Below, in pieces: positions 20,125 to 30,646 of a stretch of 64,000 bases of DNA. The DNA lies in contig JANEZZ010001630.1 in the NCBI GenBank assembly GCA_026122225.1, positions 62,001 through 126,000 of the forward strand. The letters run 5' to 3'. This DNA comes from Heloderma charlesbogerti. Its lineage: Eukaryota; Chordata; Lepidosauria; Squamata; Helodermatidae. The stretch's first letter is position 1. Each line of letters starts with the position of its first letter. A program made the position numbers and the translations under genes. Under the pieces are notes generated by a model. It saw nothing but the letters and a program-made list of their open reading frames with translations. It had not been told where the DNA came from and did not search any database.

Positions 20125-20290
20125 CTAAGGCTCAGTTCCTGGCAGGACGAGCTTTAAGCTAAAATATACTGGTATTTCTGGTCCCGCCCCTTTTGCCTTA
20201 GGCCCCACCTGCCACTGGAATTCAGCCCCCGAGAACTTCTCCGGAACTGAGTGTGGCCCTAAGCTGAAAAAGGTTCAATACCCTGGCCCT
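20125..20290 (+). repeat. Dispersed repeat shared with 4098-4250
   Basis: GAGCTTTAAGCTAAAATATACTGGTATTTCTGG, CACTGGAATTCAGCCCCCGAGA and AAGCTGAAAAAGGTTCAATA align with 4098-4250. Confidence 0.55.
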
Positions 20291-20319
20291 AGAAGATGGA
20301 ATAATCCATTCTATTGAAA

Positions 20320-20795
20320 ATGGCACTCAGCTGACCACAAAGCCCTGCATGCCTTGGGTCTCAGGTACCTGAAGGAATACTTGCTCCTGCATCAGCCTGC
20401 TTGGATATGGCAGGTGTCTGATTACGCTGCCCTCTCCCAGGAGCCCCACCTTCAGAGATGAGGTGGCTGGCAGCCAGGAGAGACAGTCTTTTTGGTAATG
20501 CCCCCCCCCCCGAATTGTCTCCCCAAGGAGACTCACCTTTTGCCTACACTTCCCATCTCTTTTCATCAACTGGCAAACCTGAATGCTTTATTCTCTCAGG
20601 CTTTAAAAAAGGGTCTTTTAAAGGACTGTTCTGATTTTATTGCTGCTTTTAACTGTTGCTTTGGATGTTTTTGATTGCATTTTTGTATTGATGTGGTTTT
20701 TCCATTTTCCTTGTATCATTTTATTTGTAAGTTGCCCTGAAATTGAATGGTGGTATAGAAGAAATCCCTTCAACAGCAACAACAGAAAAAACACA
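20320..20795 (+). mobile_element. L2-like LINE 3' end
   Basis: The plus strand translates to CHK/KALHALGLRYL-like sequence (about 20335-20380), and ends with a T-rich 3' UTR (TTGCATTTTTGTATTGATG) and GGTGGTATAGAAGAAATCC. It resembles the copies at 11890-12755 and 27930-28295. Confidence 0.6.
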
Positions 20796-20864
20796 CACCC
20801 TACGTTTAGTTGGTGGGCTGTTGTTAAGACACAGAATCCTATCCTAGTGGCACTTGACATAGCA

Positions 20865-21490
20865 AGAGAGGAAGCTGCCCTCTACTGAGTCAGACCCTTG
20901 GTCCATCTAATTAGGTATTGCCAACACTGACGGGCAGCATTGGCTGTCCAGAGTTTCAGGCAGGGTTTTTTCCTCTACTACGTACTACCTGGAGATACAG
21001 AGGAAAACTTACTGGGATGGGTGAACTTACCACAGTCTGGGTCAGACATCGCTCACTGGAGCCCTGTCAGCCACCTGCCCCTGCTCACTGCATGCAACCT
21101 GATCCTTCGCTGAGCCACCATTTTACATAAAAAATGGCAGCTTGGTCTTTTTCGTAAAGGCTGATTTTACCCAAATGGCAGCTGTAAAGCAGCCATTAAC
21201 ACAAGATTACAGGTGCAAATGGCCTCCATTTGCATAAAATCAGCCTTTATGAAAAAGGCCAAGCCACCATTTTGCGTCTCGGCAAGGGATTGAGGATCCC
21301 CACGCTTGCCCAACTCAGTGTGCGCCGAGTTGGGCAGGTGCGGGCATCCACAGACTTGTGTCCCGGGGGCTGACCCGGCGATTTCTTGCCAGGCCTCAAG
21401 CCCAAGCCTGAAGCCTGCAACATCCCTGCCTTGGTCCTTGGACCTTCTGCATGCAAGGCATATGCTCTGCCCCTCAGCTCTGGCCCCCAG
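20865..21490 (-). mobile_element. SINE A, minus strand, interrupted by element G1
   Basis: The left part (20870-21000) has CTACTGAGTCAGACCCTTGGTCC and GAGTTTCAGGCAGG; the right part (21435-21485) has GGACCTTCTGCATGCAAGGCATATGCTCTGCCCC. The intervening ~0.42 kb is foreign palindromic DNA. Confidence 0.75.
21013..21428. mobile_element. G1: palindromic hAT-like element inside SINE A
   Basis: The left end TGGGATGGGTGAACTTACC and right end GCAACATCCCTG resemble the shared TIR. A ~40-bp stem pairs 21150-21190 (GGTCTTTTTCGTAAAGGCTGATTTTACCC) with 21218-21262 (ATAAAATCAGCCTTTATGAAAAAGGCC). ACTTACCA at 21025 mimics the donor motif of the P family. TSD not resolved. Confidence 0.6.
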
Positions 21491-21795
21491 CAGTTCTTAT
21501 GTTTCCTAGACCATTGCGTCTCCCAGTCTCGAAAAAGACAAAATGTCATGCACGTTTTTAAAGTGAGATCATCTGCAAAACACCAATGCTGAAAGAGAGT
21601 CCAGTTTTCTTTCTTATCCAGTCCACCAACTGTTGGTTCAGAGTCAGACATGTCTGCGGCACCTGGAATGGAACAGAGCGACAGGAGCTGCTTGTACCAT
21701 CACTCTGGCAATGGTGCTTTGGTTTGTGAAGGAAAGCAGGCAATAACATCCTTTAAATCAGATAAATTACAGACAGACTTTGGTGTGTATGTTGT

Positions 21796-21803
21796 TTTTT
21801 AAA

Positions 21804-21853
<50 letters not shown>
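21796..21853. repeat. (TC)n(AC)n microsatellite
   Basis: TC dinucleotides run to about 21829 and AC dinucleotides to about 21853. Confidence 0.95.
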
Positions 21854-21959
21854 TAAAGGTATGATCTCTGTTAAAATCACATTTTCTGGCTCCTTTTTGT
21901 CTTCAAGGGAGAAGCATGCTTCATGTAGATGACTTGGGTGAAATTTTTCGTAGGAGAGA

Positions 21960-22405
21960 ACTTCATTGTGTTCACATTTTGACAGTAACTTAACAAATTT
22001 GCCCTTCCCAAATCAACATGCACACCAGAACTCAGTTATATCCTTAGGGAGTCGCACCTCAGAATTCGGTGACGCAGATCTCCAAACAAACAAAATAATG
22101 CACAGAAAAATGCATATATTTGGGAAAAGTATGCACAAAAATGGGTATGCTCTTAGGGGAAAACGCAAAAAAAAAATTACACAAGGGAAAACTGCTTTCA
22201 AAAATGTGTCTGTTAGAGGAAATTGCATAGGAATATGCTTATATTCAGAGAAATGTGGACAAAAAAGCATACACATGTTCATGCTGACTTTTATTTTTTT
22301 TAAAAGTCACAAACTGAATCGGAACCAGGATGGAATGCATTTAATACTGAAAAGAATGAGAAACTGGAAGTAACAGAAGTAGATAAATCTGTCCATTCCT
22401 AGTAG
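21960..22405. mobile_element. hAT-like remnant (Y-related)
   Basis: Repeated ATGCATATATTTGGGAAAAG, ATGCACAAAAATGGG, ATTGCATAGGAATATGC units and a right edge TAAATCTGTCCATTCCTAG. The left end is not defined. Confidence 0.45.
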
Positions 22406-22439
22406 GGCTACAACCTTTAGAGCATAATCATAGGAATAT

Positions 22440-23020
22440 AGGGACCTAGGAAGCTGCCTTATACCGAGTCAGACTCTTGGTCCATCTAGCCCAGTATTGT
22501 CAACACTGATGGGCAGCAACAGCTCTCGCGGGTTTCAGGCAGGAGGTTTTTCCAGCCCTACCTGGAGAAATGCATAGACAGACTCACCTCTCTCTCAGGC
22601 CGTTGGTCACTCACTGAGCTGCCACCCGCGCCCGCTTGCCATGCTGCGCGAGCCCCTTGACAGCTCGGCGAGTGACCGACAAGTGCCGTGGACCTGCCCG
22701 CTCCTTCCTCGAGCTTCCGTTCTGCGCAACAATGGTGACTCCAGCATTTCCGGGAAGGGAATGCTGTGCCGATGGCGGCTGTAAAGGGCGATCTACGTAA
22801 CATTACAGGCATGAATGGACACTTGATGACTGTGCAGTGCTCATGGACGGGTCTGATGTGTGCCTGGAGCTCCACGAACGGGGGTCCAGGGGGCTGAGCA
22901 GGGGGGAGTCCGTTGGACTCTATCCCTGTGTCGGGTGCTCATGACATCGCTATCCGGAGATCGAACCTGGGACCTCCTGCCTGCAAAGCAGCTGCTCTAC
23001 CATTGAGCTACGGCCCCTCT
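22440..23020 (-). mobile_element. SINE A, minus strand, interrupted by element G2
   Basis: Left: GGAAGCTGCCTTATACCGAGTCAGACTCTTGGTCC...CAGGCAGGAGG..CCAGCCCTACCTGGAGA. Right: GATCGAACCTGGGACCTCCTGCCTGCAAAGCAGCTGCTCTACCATTGAGCTACGGCCCC. The split falls just before the tRNA-like head. Confidence 0.82.
22569..22952. mobile_element. G2: hAT-like element inside SINE A
   Basis: The right end TGACATCGCTA resembles TGACATCCCTA. Flanking CCTGGAGA (22561-22568) and TCCGGAGA (22953-22960) agree at 6 of 8. The interior is CpG-rich, contains ATGGCGGCTGTAAAGGGCGATCTACGTAACATTACAG, and has ACTCACCT near the left end. The left TIR is strongly diverged. Confidence 0.55.
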
Positions 23021-23865
23021 CCACCTCCCTAACGACTGCTGTATGTTAGACAGAGGGCTCCAAGGCGGGAGCCCTCCACACATCCAGTGCCCTGCCAGCA
23101 AGAGCCTGGTAGGGTGGGTGGAACAATGGAGGCTCTGACAGCCTCCCATTGCACCTTAAATGCAATTCAAACCAGATGGGACTTTGAGCCCACCTAGCTT
23201 CCTTACCTCTTTGGGGGCTCTGATGGAGAGGCTTGTGGGTTAAATGGAACCACGTTTCTTCTCCCCCCTCCCCTCACTTTCCTCACTCCCCGACTCCCTT
23301 CAAGGTGGAAGCACCAACCTTGGAAGAGGGCCCACTGCAGAGCTTTCTGCAGCTACAACGGGTGGGGAAACCTCAGCTCGGATTTTCCCCTCCCAAGGTC
23401 ATAGCTGTGTCTATGGCCTGGGAGAGGGGGAATCCACAATATCCGATGGCCTTTTGGCCACCCTCCCAGGGACCACAGGATCGCTCTATTAGAGCATAAT
23501 CCCAGTATTCCCCAGTTAGAGCTGGCTGGGGAATGCTGGGAGCTGTAGGACTTTTTTCTGTCTAAACATGTATAGGGTTGAGCCCTTACTCAATTAACTG
23601 ATTAGACTGATGAACAGTGGTAGCCATTGGTCAGGGAGCGGTGGTGATGGTGGCAGTGTTGGGCAGCCCTGCAAGTGGTGGATGGGGGGGCAGGTTGGAT
23701 GATCTGCCGCCCCTCCTAGTCTGCCACCAGAGCCACCTGGCTCACTGTGGCTCGTGGTGGAGGTTCAGACCTCCGCATCTCCAGCTGGAAGGCTTCTCAG
23801 GGAGCAGGATGGAGAAAGATCTGCCTGAGATCATGGACCAGAGGGCTAATTGGACCATTGAATCA
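23021..23865. other. Unassigned interval
   Basis: A small foldback CCCAGTATTCCCCAGTTAG / GGCTGGGGAATGCTGGGA lies at 23502-23548. The remainder shows no gene or confident family. Confidence 0.3.
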
Positions 23866-23910
23866 TAGAATCATAGAACAGAATCATAGAGTGCAAGAGT
23901 CAATATATAG
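23866..23910 (-). mobile_element. CR1 tail trace
   Basis: GAATCATAGAATCATAGAACAGAATCATAGAG corresponds to the reverse complement of the CR1 terminal repeat. Confidence 0.5.
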
Positions 23911-24237
23911 CAGCTCTCTCTCTGCTTTCCTGAGCAATGCCCAAGGGCACAATCCAGCCAAAGTTAAGCACTTCTGAGACCCCTTGCTTTCAACTGGTGT
24001 GAGCCAGCCAATGACTTAAATGTGCATTTGTTACAGTCCCAGCCAGCCAGAACACTGCAAGGGGAATCATAGCCTATGTATTCTTTGAGTCCATTGTGTG
24101 CTTAAACATATATCCAAGGCTAAGCTACTCTCCAGGGTGAAATGGCAGACCTCTGCCAATACATGTGAAAATATTTCACGCATGTACTGTCACCTTGTGT
24201 TGTGTGTTGCCGCTGCTGTTGTTTCAAGTACCATTTG

Positions 24238-24440
24238 GAACCTAGGAAGCCGCCTTCTCCTGAGTCAGACCCTTGGTCCATCTAGCCCAGTACTGTCAAC
24301 ACTGACTGGAGGCCTGGTTCTCCAGGGTCTCAGGCAGGAGTTCTTCCTAGCCCTGCTTTGAGATGCTGAGGATTAAACCTGGGACCTTTTGCATGCAAAC
24401 CAGGGGCTCTGCCACTGAGTTACAGCCCTTCCCACTGAGC
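24238..24440 (-). mobile_element. SINE A, minus strand
   Basis: CCTAGGAAGCCGCCTTCTCCTGAGTCAGACC, CCAGTACTGTCAACACTGACTGG, TCTCAGGCAGGAG, GAGATGCTGAGGATTAAACCTGGGACC, TGCATGCAAACCAGGGGCTCTGCCACTGAGTTACAGCCC: a full copy with the tRNA-like head on the minus strand. Confidence 0.88.
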
Positions 24441-24805
24441 TGAGGCCTTCATTTAACCCCCCCCCCCGCAAAACAAATACAGCAATTGAATCAAAATAGC
24501 TCCCATGTTTCTCAAAACTAGCACTGAACTGAAGCAAGCTTCTTCATATCAATACACATTTTTCACTGCTTGGTTTTATCAACAAGGCATATTTGATAAA
24601 TAATATCCTGGTTCTAAAGATTTATAAAAATAGAATAATGCCTCCGAGCCACCAAAGTCAGAAGGGTTTCAGTTGATGCTTGCCTTATAAGTCCGTATAC
24701 TCTGAGAATTCATCTCTGGGTAATCGTTTGGCTTTCTTCAGAGCGATTTCAAGGGCTGGTCCATGGGAAATGGAAGACAATCCCTCTAAAGCAGGGCATC
24801 AGGCA
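24441..24805. other. Unassigned interval
   Basis: A C-run at 24461-24470; no gene or repeat family recognised. Confidence 0.3.
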
Positions 24806-25150
24806 GTGCTGGAGCCAGGTTTTTGAGGGCCTTTGGGCAAGACACCCTCAGTGAGCCGACCTTCTCACTGCTATTTTCACCAGCCGCTGTTGCTCCTCTT
24901 CCTCATCGCTCCCACTTGCTTGCTTGACAGGCAGAGAGAACCGACGAGCAAGCAGGATGCAGCATCTCCTGCTCCTCCTTCTCACTGTCACAGTTGTCTG
25001 GGCCAGGGCAAGAGGCAGGTAGAAGCAGCAGGCTGCAATGGTGAAAGGAGGAGTGAGCCAAGGGGGCTCTTGCCAGTGGGCCCTCTGCTTTGAGGTGGGC
25101 CCTTGGTAGGTGCCCGGTCATGCCTACCCTTGATGCCAGACCCAGTAGCA
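24806..25150 (+). repeat. Dispersed repeat R, copy 2
   Basis: GCTGGAGCCAGGTTTTTGAGGGCC, CAGTGAGCCGACCTTCTCACTGC, CTTGCTTGACAGGCAGAGAG, GGTGGGCCCTTGGTAGGTGCCCGGTCATGCC align with 15486-15870. Confidence 0.6.
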
Positions 25151-25374
25151 GATTGTGGAGCATGCATGGTGATTCATGCTGGGTTCAACCCAGAGGTACC
25201 AGCATGCACAAGAGGACGCCTATGATGTGGTCCCACCCGCATCTTCCAGTGGGGACCCCTCCCCAAGGATGACCTCTGGGACCACTTGCCCAGCAGACTC
25301 CGCAGTCCTGAATTCACCAGAAATAGGTTAACTTGCCTAATAATACCAGGAGAGATGATTTGTCCATTTAGTCC

Positions 25375-25500
25375 TTGATTACTGGCAGCAGCTCTCCAGG
25401 GTTTCATCAACTGCTACCTGATCCTTTTAACTGGAGATGCTGCCAGGGATCGAACCTGGGACTTTCTACATACAAAGCAGGGGCTCTGCCACTTGGAGTG
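25375..25500 (-). mobile_element. SINE A fragment, minus strand
   Basis: CTCCAGGGTTTCATCAAC, GGAGATGCTGCCAGGGATCGAACCTGGGACTTTC, CAAAGCAGGGGCTCTGCCACT. Confidence 0.75.
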
Positions 25501-25582
25501 TGAGTGCAGGACAGGAAGGCCTGGCATGGTCCATGGGGTCACAAAGAGTCGGACACGACTGAATGACTGAACAACAACAAAA
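25501..25582 (+). mobile_element. BovB-type 3' tail
   Basis: GACAGGAAGGCCTGGCATGGTCCATGGGGTCACAAAGAGTCGGACACGACTGAATGACTGAACAACAACAAAAA matches the 3' end of the full-length BovB at 63630-63715. Confidence 0.85.
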
Positions 25583-25637
25583 ATAAGAACAATGATTCAT
25601 TGTGTTTAGACTCTTGGAATGTGAAGGCAATGTCATG

Positions 25638-25697
25638 ATACAGATGTTCAGTGTGTGTGTGTGTTTGGATGGATGGATGGATGGATGGATGGAATGG
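25638..25697. repeat. (GT)n and (GGAT)n microsatellite
   Basis: GT repeats (25648-25662) followed by about seven GGAT units. Confidence 0.95.
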
Positions 25698-25744
25698 AAG
25701 AGGATCACACTATGGAAACTCCACATGCACCTCTCTGTTACAAG

Positions 25745-26136
25745 TAGGATGCCTGAGAAATCCACAACAGAATCAAATGAGTTTGGATTTCTATGATTCC
25801 AGCGGATTTTGCAGCCGGCTTTTCCTGAGTTGCACAGATTCTGTGGACTAGCAGACTGGATTCTTTACTTTCCAGAATTTTATGCAAATTGAGCCATAGA
25901 AAAATACGTGAAATATTTTTTTAAAAAAATCACTGGCTTAAAATGCACATTTCCCCTAAAGCTAACGCATGAAAATGCACATGGGGGATTTGTGCATCTT
26001 TGCAAGTGCAAATTTGCACAAATTGAGGAAATTGGACAAAATCCAATTCTGTCAAAGAGCAGATGACAGAATGAAAGGCACCTGACAATCCGCAAAACGC
26101 AGATGGAACAGATTTTCCACAATCCATACATCCCTA
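25745..26136 (-). mobile_element. Family X hAT element, 392 bp
   Basis: TAGGATGCCTGAGAAATCC at left, CATACATCCCTA at right; flanks GTTACAAG (25737-25744) and GTTAGAAG (26137-26144) match 7 of 8. X hallmarks in reverse orientation include AATGAAAGGCACCTGACAATCCGCAAAACGCAGATGGAAC. Confidence 0.85.
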
Positions 26137-26144
26137 GTTAGAAG

Positions 26145-26560
26145 TTACCACATTTTGAACCTGAGACTGGTGGGTTGTTTTAAAAGTGAGCATTGCAAAT
26201 TGTTGAGGTTTGTATCCTGTAACAGAAAATTATGAATGCCCCCATTTTACCTTTTTGAATGGGGAAAAAAACTGCACAAATGCCAGGAAACCACCAAACA
26301 ATTGATGATCGGTAGAAGGGGCTGGATTGGGACCCCAGGCCCAAGGTTATGCAGCCCTGAGCTAGAGATTGAATCTTGGGAATCAGCCAGCCTACTTTGC
26401 TGTTTAGGTTCTCAGTTCTGCTCAGACCTGTATTGAATTGATGCAACATTAATAACAACAACTCACCACTGAGATAACAGTCAACAGCATCCAAAGCATT
26501 TTGCATATATTCCTGTCCTGTAATCCTAACACTACTTCTGTTAAGGGAGATTGCTACTAT
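26145..26560. other. Unassigned interval
   Basis: No gene or confident repeat is seen here. Confidence 0.3.
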
Positions 26561-26564
26561 TATC

Positions 26565-26760
26565 TAGTGGCAGAGCACGTGCTTTGCAGGCAGAAGGTCC
26601 CAGGTTCGATCCCCGGCAGCATCTCCAGGTAGGGCTAGGAAAAAATCCTGCCTGAAACCCTGGAGAGCCACGGCTGCTGGTCAGTGTTCAGAATACTGGG
26701 CTAGAAGGACCAAGGGGATGACTTGGTCTAAGGCAGCTCCTTATGGTCCTGTCTCCCTGT
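26565..26760 (+). mobile_element. SINE A, plus strand
   Basis: The head AGTGGCAGAGCACGTGCTTTGCAGGCAGAAGGTCCCAGGTTCGATCCCCGGCAGCATCTCC carries box A- and B-like sequences and a tRNA-Ala-like anticodon arm. The body CCTGCCTGAAACCCTGGAGAGCC..CTGCTGGTCAGTGTTCAGAATACTGGGCTAGAAGGACC follows. Confidence 0.88.
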
Positions 26761-27690
26761 GGCAAATGTGGGGTTGATGGAGAGGGGGTGATTTGCCTAA
26801 GATCCCATAATGAGTTAGCTACAAAGAGCGGGAGTGCTATTTTCAGAATGCCAGGGCTCTTGGCTTTCTTCCTTAAAACAATGAAGTCAACTGCCTTTTG
26901 GAAGTGAACGGCCCATCGACAAGGCAAGGAGCAATCCAACGAGGAAAAACAAAAAGAGCCATCCATTCCACAATGCTGGTGCCTGTGAAATAGCACAGCC
27001 CAGGCTGTCCTTTACAGACCTGCTTTAATATACATCTCCACCCAGAACATGGTAAGTGTTTATATAGTTTTGACTGACGCCATCCATCAGCTGAGAGTAG
27101 CTGCTATGGAACGTTTGGGTCGTCTCCCTGGTTTGTAACACATCTCGCAAAACATAAAAAGATATATTTATACAATAGCTGAGACAATTGCACCATCTCT
27201 CAAGCCTGACTGGGAGAAATATTACCGCCAAGCTGGAGATAATGCATTGGCTGCTGCAAACAACCCTATCCTGTATTATATTAGGCCTTTATGCACAGCT
27301 GTGGGTAAACATTCAGCAATGGCACCAACATGTTGCTTAAAGTGAAAGTCAGAGCAGGTTGTATGTGGGGTGGGGTGGGGTGGGGTGGGGGGGTTCCTTC
27401 TGAAGCCAAACGTCTGAGTCTAGCTGAGACAGCTTTATTAAGACTAGTGGAATTTCTCAGGGGGGGGGGAACTGTATGGCACCTCCCAAGGTTGTGCTAT
27501 TTCACAGGCACCAGGCACCTTTCGCCAACAGCTCAGTTTTATTGACTGATCGAATATTCTGCTTTTTCTGCCAAAAAATGGCACTCAAAGTGGCTAACAA
27601 TGCAGGCTGGATTCAGACCTTAAAGCAAACTTGGAGATTCCTCCATGGAAGGAACATCCTAAGAATTCTGCGGGCAGTCAAGTGTTCGAG
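26761..27690. other. Unassigned interval
   Basis: A GGGGT minisatellite lies at 27368-27392 and a G-run at 27461-27470. No gene recognised. Confidence 0.3.
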
Positions 27691-27775
27691 GGCCCTCATA
27701 GCTCAGCGGTAGAGGACAGGACTTGCATGCACAAGGTTCCAGGTTCAGCCATTGCCATCTCCAGTTAAAAGGATC
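27691..27775 (+). mobile_element. SINE A head fragment, plus strand
   Basis: CCCTCATAGCTCAGCGGTAGAGGACAGGACTTGCATGCACAAGGTTCCAGGTTCAGCCATTGCCATCTCCAG retains the tRNA-like head; the body is missing. Confidence 0.7.
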
Positions 27776-27784
27776 AGATGGCTC

Positions 27785-27880
27785 TGCCTTCCCCAACCTG
27801 GTACTCTCCAGATCCGTTGGACTACAACTTCCATCATCCCTAGCCAGTCTGGTTGGGATGATGTGAGATGTAGTCGGACA
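27785..27880. repeat. Short inverted-repeat element (ACTCCCATCA type)
   Basis: CCCCAACCTGGTACTCTCCAGATCCGTTGGACTACAACTTCCATCATCCCTAGCCAG with its counter-arm GGTTGGGATGATGTGAGATGTAGTCGG. Confidence 0.65.
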
Positions 27881-27929
27881 CATGTGAAGGTTGTGGAAGT
27901 CTCAGGTAGCAAATGGTGCGCGAGAAAAA

Positions 27930-28295
27930 GGAAAATCCTGGGAAGTTGCAGCGGACACAGCCCATCAGGCTGGCATGGCAGGCACAAAGAGATTGGGCAT
28001 TTTCAGTGGTGGCCCCATCGCTGTGGAACTCTCTGCCACCAGAAATTCATGGTGTGCTTCTAAATGGGTCTTAAAGGCGTTACAATATTTACTTTTACCC
28101 AATTAATGTGAAACTGGCTCAGGCATTTAATTCACATTCTTTAAACTGTCGCTGCATTTATTCTCTCATCGCTGGTTTTTTAGATGGGATGATTTTGTAT
28201 TTGCTTTTGTGATTGTATGTGTCATGATCCTGTTGTGCACTGTGTTGTTGTGTAAACTGTCTTGAGAGGGCTGGATAGAAAATATTTAAAGTTAT
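27930..28295 (+). mobile_element. L2-like LINE 3' end
   Basis: TTTTCAGTGGTGGCCCCATCGCTGTGGAACTCTCTGCCACC encodes an FSVVAPSLWNSLP-type motif of L2-like proteins. A T-rich 3' UTR and GTGTAAACTGTCTTGAGAGGGCTGGATAGAAAATATTTAAAG end it. Confidence 0.7.
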
Positions 28296-28296
28296 G

Positions 28297-28737
28297 ACAT
28301 AGCTGGAATGTGTGAATCAGCAAAACCCAAGTTTGCTGAAGTTCTCCAAACCCCAGCTTGAAATTCATTCCCATTTGAGCCCGTATCAGATTGCCGGCTT
28401 TGTTTTTTCTTTTCGCACAAGGATCTGTGTGGATTTTCATTCAGATTTTTCCAAATGTTTGCATCAACTGTGTGCGTCTTTGAGATGTACGCCTTCTTCT
28501 CCCATTGATGAAAGCAGATTTGCCCGCAGTTTTCAAAAGTACGCAATTTTTTAATGCGCTTTTTCAAATACCTGCATGCCGTTGAATGCATTTTGGCGGG
28601 TCCGTGAATCACATAGCAAACTCAGAAATGTATGGACTTCGACTGCAGATTGTGTCTGAGTCCATGTTCGATGTGGAAGGTGCAAATTGGATAAATCCTG
28701 ATCAAAAATGAACTGAAATGAATATCTCATACATCTC
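28297..28737 (+). mobile_element. Family Y hAT element
   Basis: Left TAGCTGGAATGTGTGAATCAGCAAAACCC, right ATATCTCATACATCTCTA. The interior has CCCATTTGAGCCCGTATCAGATTG, CTTCTTCTCCCATTGATGAAAGC, and GTATGGACTTCGACTGCAG. TSD not clear. Confidence 0.65.
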
Positions 28738-29104
28738 TACTACGTAGACAGAAAGTTTTAAATATACACTGAAGAAATAGATTTATTGGGCCTGGCTATA
28801 TATAGGCATTTGCTGAGGCAAAAATAAACAACTGGCAATGGCACTGCGTGGCCCAAGAGAGTGACCATATCTGGGTGACCCAGAGGACAGTTTTATAAAA
28901 CAACCCCCCCCCCCAAGAGATCACTGTGGGAAAAAATGCATCCTGGTGATCTCTTTATTTTGTAACAGAAAGAAAGAGCGATCTACTGTTTGGCTTGAGC
29001 AGGGTGACTTCGGTGCAAGACCCCACTTGAACAGAAAGCTTGCTGTATGACTCTGGGCCACCTCACAGGACTGTTGTACATTTTATCCTCACACCATGCT
29101 GAAC
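28738..29104. other. Unassigned, with a SINE B-like trace
   Basis: GCTTGCTGTATGACTCTGGGCCACCTCACAGGACTGTTGTACATTTTATCCTCAC at 29038-29093 resembles the middle of SINE B. A C-run is at 28904-28913. Confidence 0.4.
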
Positions 29105-29440
29105 TTTACGATGGAAATCCAAAAGGCAAAGTGTAAGGGGAAATTTGCACAAATTCACACTTGTGCTAGTTCACAAATCCCCCCAAGTGTAAATCCCCCC
29201 CCAACTGCATTTTCAGACTTTCACCTATGGGGAAATATGCATTTTCAGCCGGGATTTTTTTTCCACGTATTTTTCTACAATTAAATTCACATAACATTCC
29301 AGAAAGTGAAAAAACAAACAGTCTGCAAGTCCACGGAATCCACGTGACTCAGGAAAAGCTAGTCTGCTGCGGAATCCATGGCTCACATTCACAGAAAGCC
29401 AAAACCATTCAATTCTGTCATGGGCTTCTCTGACATTCCT
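29105..29440 (+). mobile_element. Family X element, partial
   Basis: AAATTTGCACAAATTCACACTTGTGC, GAAAGTGAAAAAACAAACAGTCTGCAAGTCC, and TGGGCTTCTCTGACATTCCTA fit the right two-thirds of X. The left terminus is not recognised. Confidence 0.6.
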
Positions 29441-29444
29441 ACCC

Positions 29445-29680
29445 AGACAAGGGGGGTGGTGAGAAGGAGGAGCAGCAGATGCCAGGGCCTCCTTGCTCAC
29501 TGGCTCTCTGCCTGTCAAGGAAGCAAGAAGTGGCAATGATAAGTAAGAGGAGGAGAACAAAAACTGCTGGTGACCACAGCAGTGAGAAGGTAGACTCACT
29601 GAGGGAGGGGGCCCATGGAGGGCCCATCTGCTCAAGGGCCCTCCAAAACCTGGGGTCTTCACTGATGTCATAGTGATGGT
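29445..29680 (-). repeat. Dispersed repeat R, copy 3 (inverted)
   Basis: TGGTGAGAAGGAGGAGCAGCAGATGCC, CTGGCTCTCTGCCTGTCAAGGAAGCAAG, AGGTAGACTCACTGAGGGAGGGG and GGGCCCTCCAAAACCTGGGG are the reverse complement of 15486-15700. Confidence 0.6.
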
Positions 29681-29941
29681 ACTAGAAACTGAGGTGTTTG
29701 GACTCCCTGGAATGGTGGTTGCTGGGCAACGCAGACGCTGCAGTGCTCTGCCTCCTTCTAGTGGCGGTAGTCCTGTTCTGACCCAGCCTTACCATGACTT
29801 GTCATGGAGCAGTCTGCTTTCGGTGGAAGATTTCAGAGGGAGCTTCCTTGACTCTCCATTTCTGTGCATCATTCAAAAAGAATAAATGAGCTGCAGTTCA
29901 GATTCTAGGGGTATGTGTGTGTGTGTGTGAGAGAGAGAGAT
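29681..29941. other. Unassigned, ending in (GT)n(GA)n
   Basis: GTGTGTGTGTGTGAGAGAGAGAGA at 29912-29940 lies directly at the edge of Z3. No gene recognised. Confidence 0.4.
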
Positions 29942-30400
29942 TAGAGACGGAAAAATTTGCCAGTTTCATTTTCTCCTGCATTCATTCAGATGTTTTTACA
30001 TCTCAAGATCTGAAATATGAGGAAATTTTGGTACATTCTGATCAAAAACAAATAAAAAACAAACTCCCCACACAACTGCACAGGCCAAATTCAATAAGTA
30101 CATGGGGGGAACCATGTTGTACCTGCCTGCCATATCACTGTTAAAAATGAGGAACCTGTCCAAATAAAAGAGTGCCATAAATCAGTATTGCAATTATGGT
30201 TGAGTCCGCGGGGACTCAAACCCAGACGTTTAAGAGCTAAGTACGGAAAGCCCTGTGCCTGGTCGGATGAATCTGCCAGTTTCTCCTGCATTTGAATGTC
30301 CTTTATCTGAAGTTTTTTCTTTACCCAAAGTGAGAACATTCGCAAATCTTGGTAAATTCTGATCAAAAATGAACTGAAATGGAAATTTCACCCATCGCTA
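29942..30400 (+). mobile_element. Family Z hAT-like element Z3
   Basis: Left TAGAGACGGAAAAATTTGCC, right TTTCACCCATCGCTA. The two subterminal direct repeats are clear: 29950-30080 and 30262-30400 share TTGCCAGTTTC..CTCCTGCATT, GATGTxxTTxATCT, GAGGAAAxTTTxGTAxATTCTGATCAAAAAxxAA. Right flank TGTGTGAT versus left AGAGAGAT; microsatellite change may have altered the TSD. Confidence 0.72.
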
Positions 30401-30646
30401 TGTGTGATTTTACTGTTTTGTTTCATGTGCACTTCATGTCTAAGGCTTGCTAGGAACAGCCTCCAGAGCTACATGGGACCATCAGGCCTCAGTCAGAGCC
30501 CTCTTCAGGCACAGAAGAGAATAGCAGTGTGCAAGATCAGTCCTTGTGATTGGCCAGCAGTATGAAGCCTTTGGATTGGACAGAGGCCTGGTTTTCTGCC
30601 TCCTCTAGATCAACAGAGCAGGACTTTCTGTTAGCTGTGTTTTAGC
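30401..30646. other. Unassigned interval
   Basis: No repeat or gene recognised. Confidence 0.3.

Noticed and set aside
26565..26640. A functional tRNA-Ala gene
   Set aside because: Box A and B are present but the acceptor stem does not close and the SINE body follows directly; many near-identical heads occur in the window.
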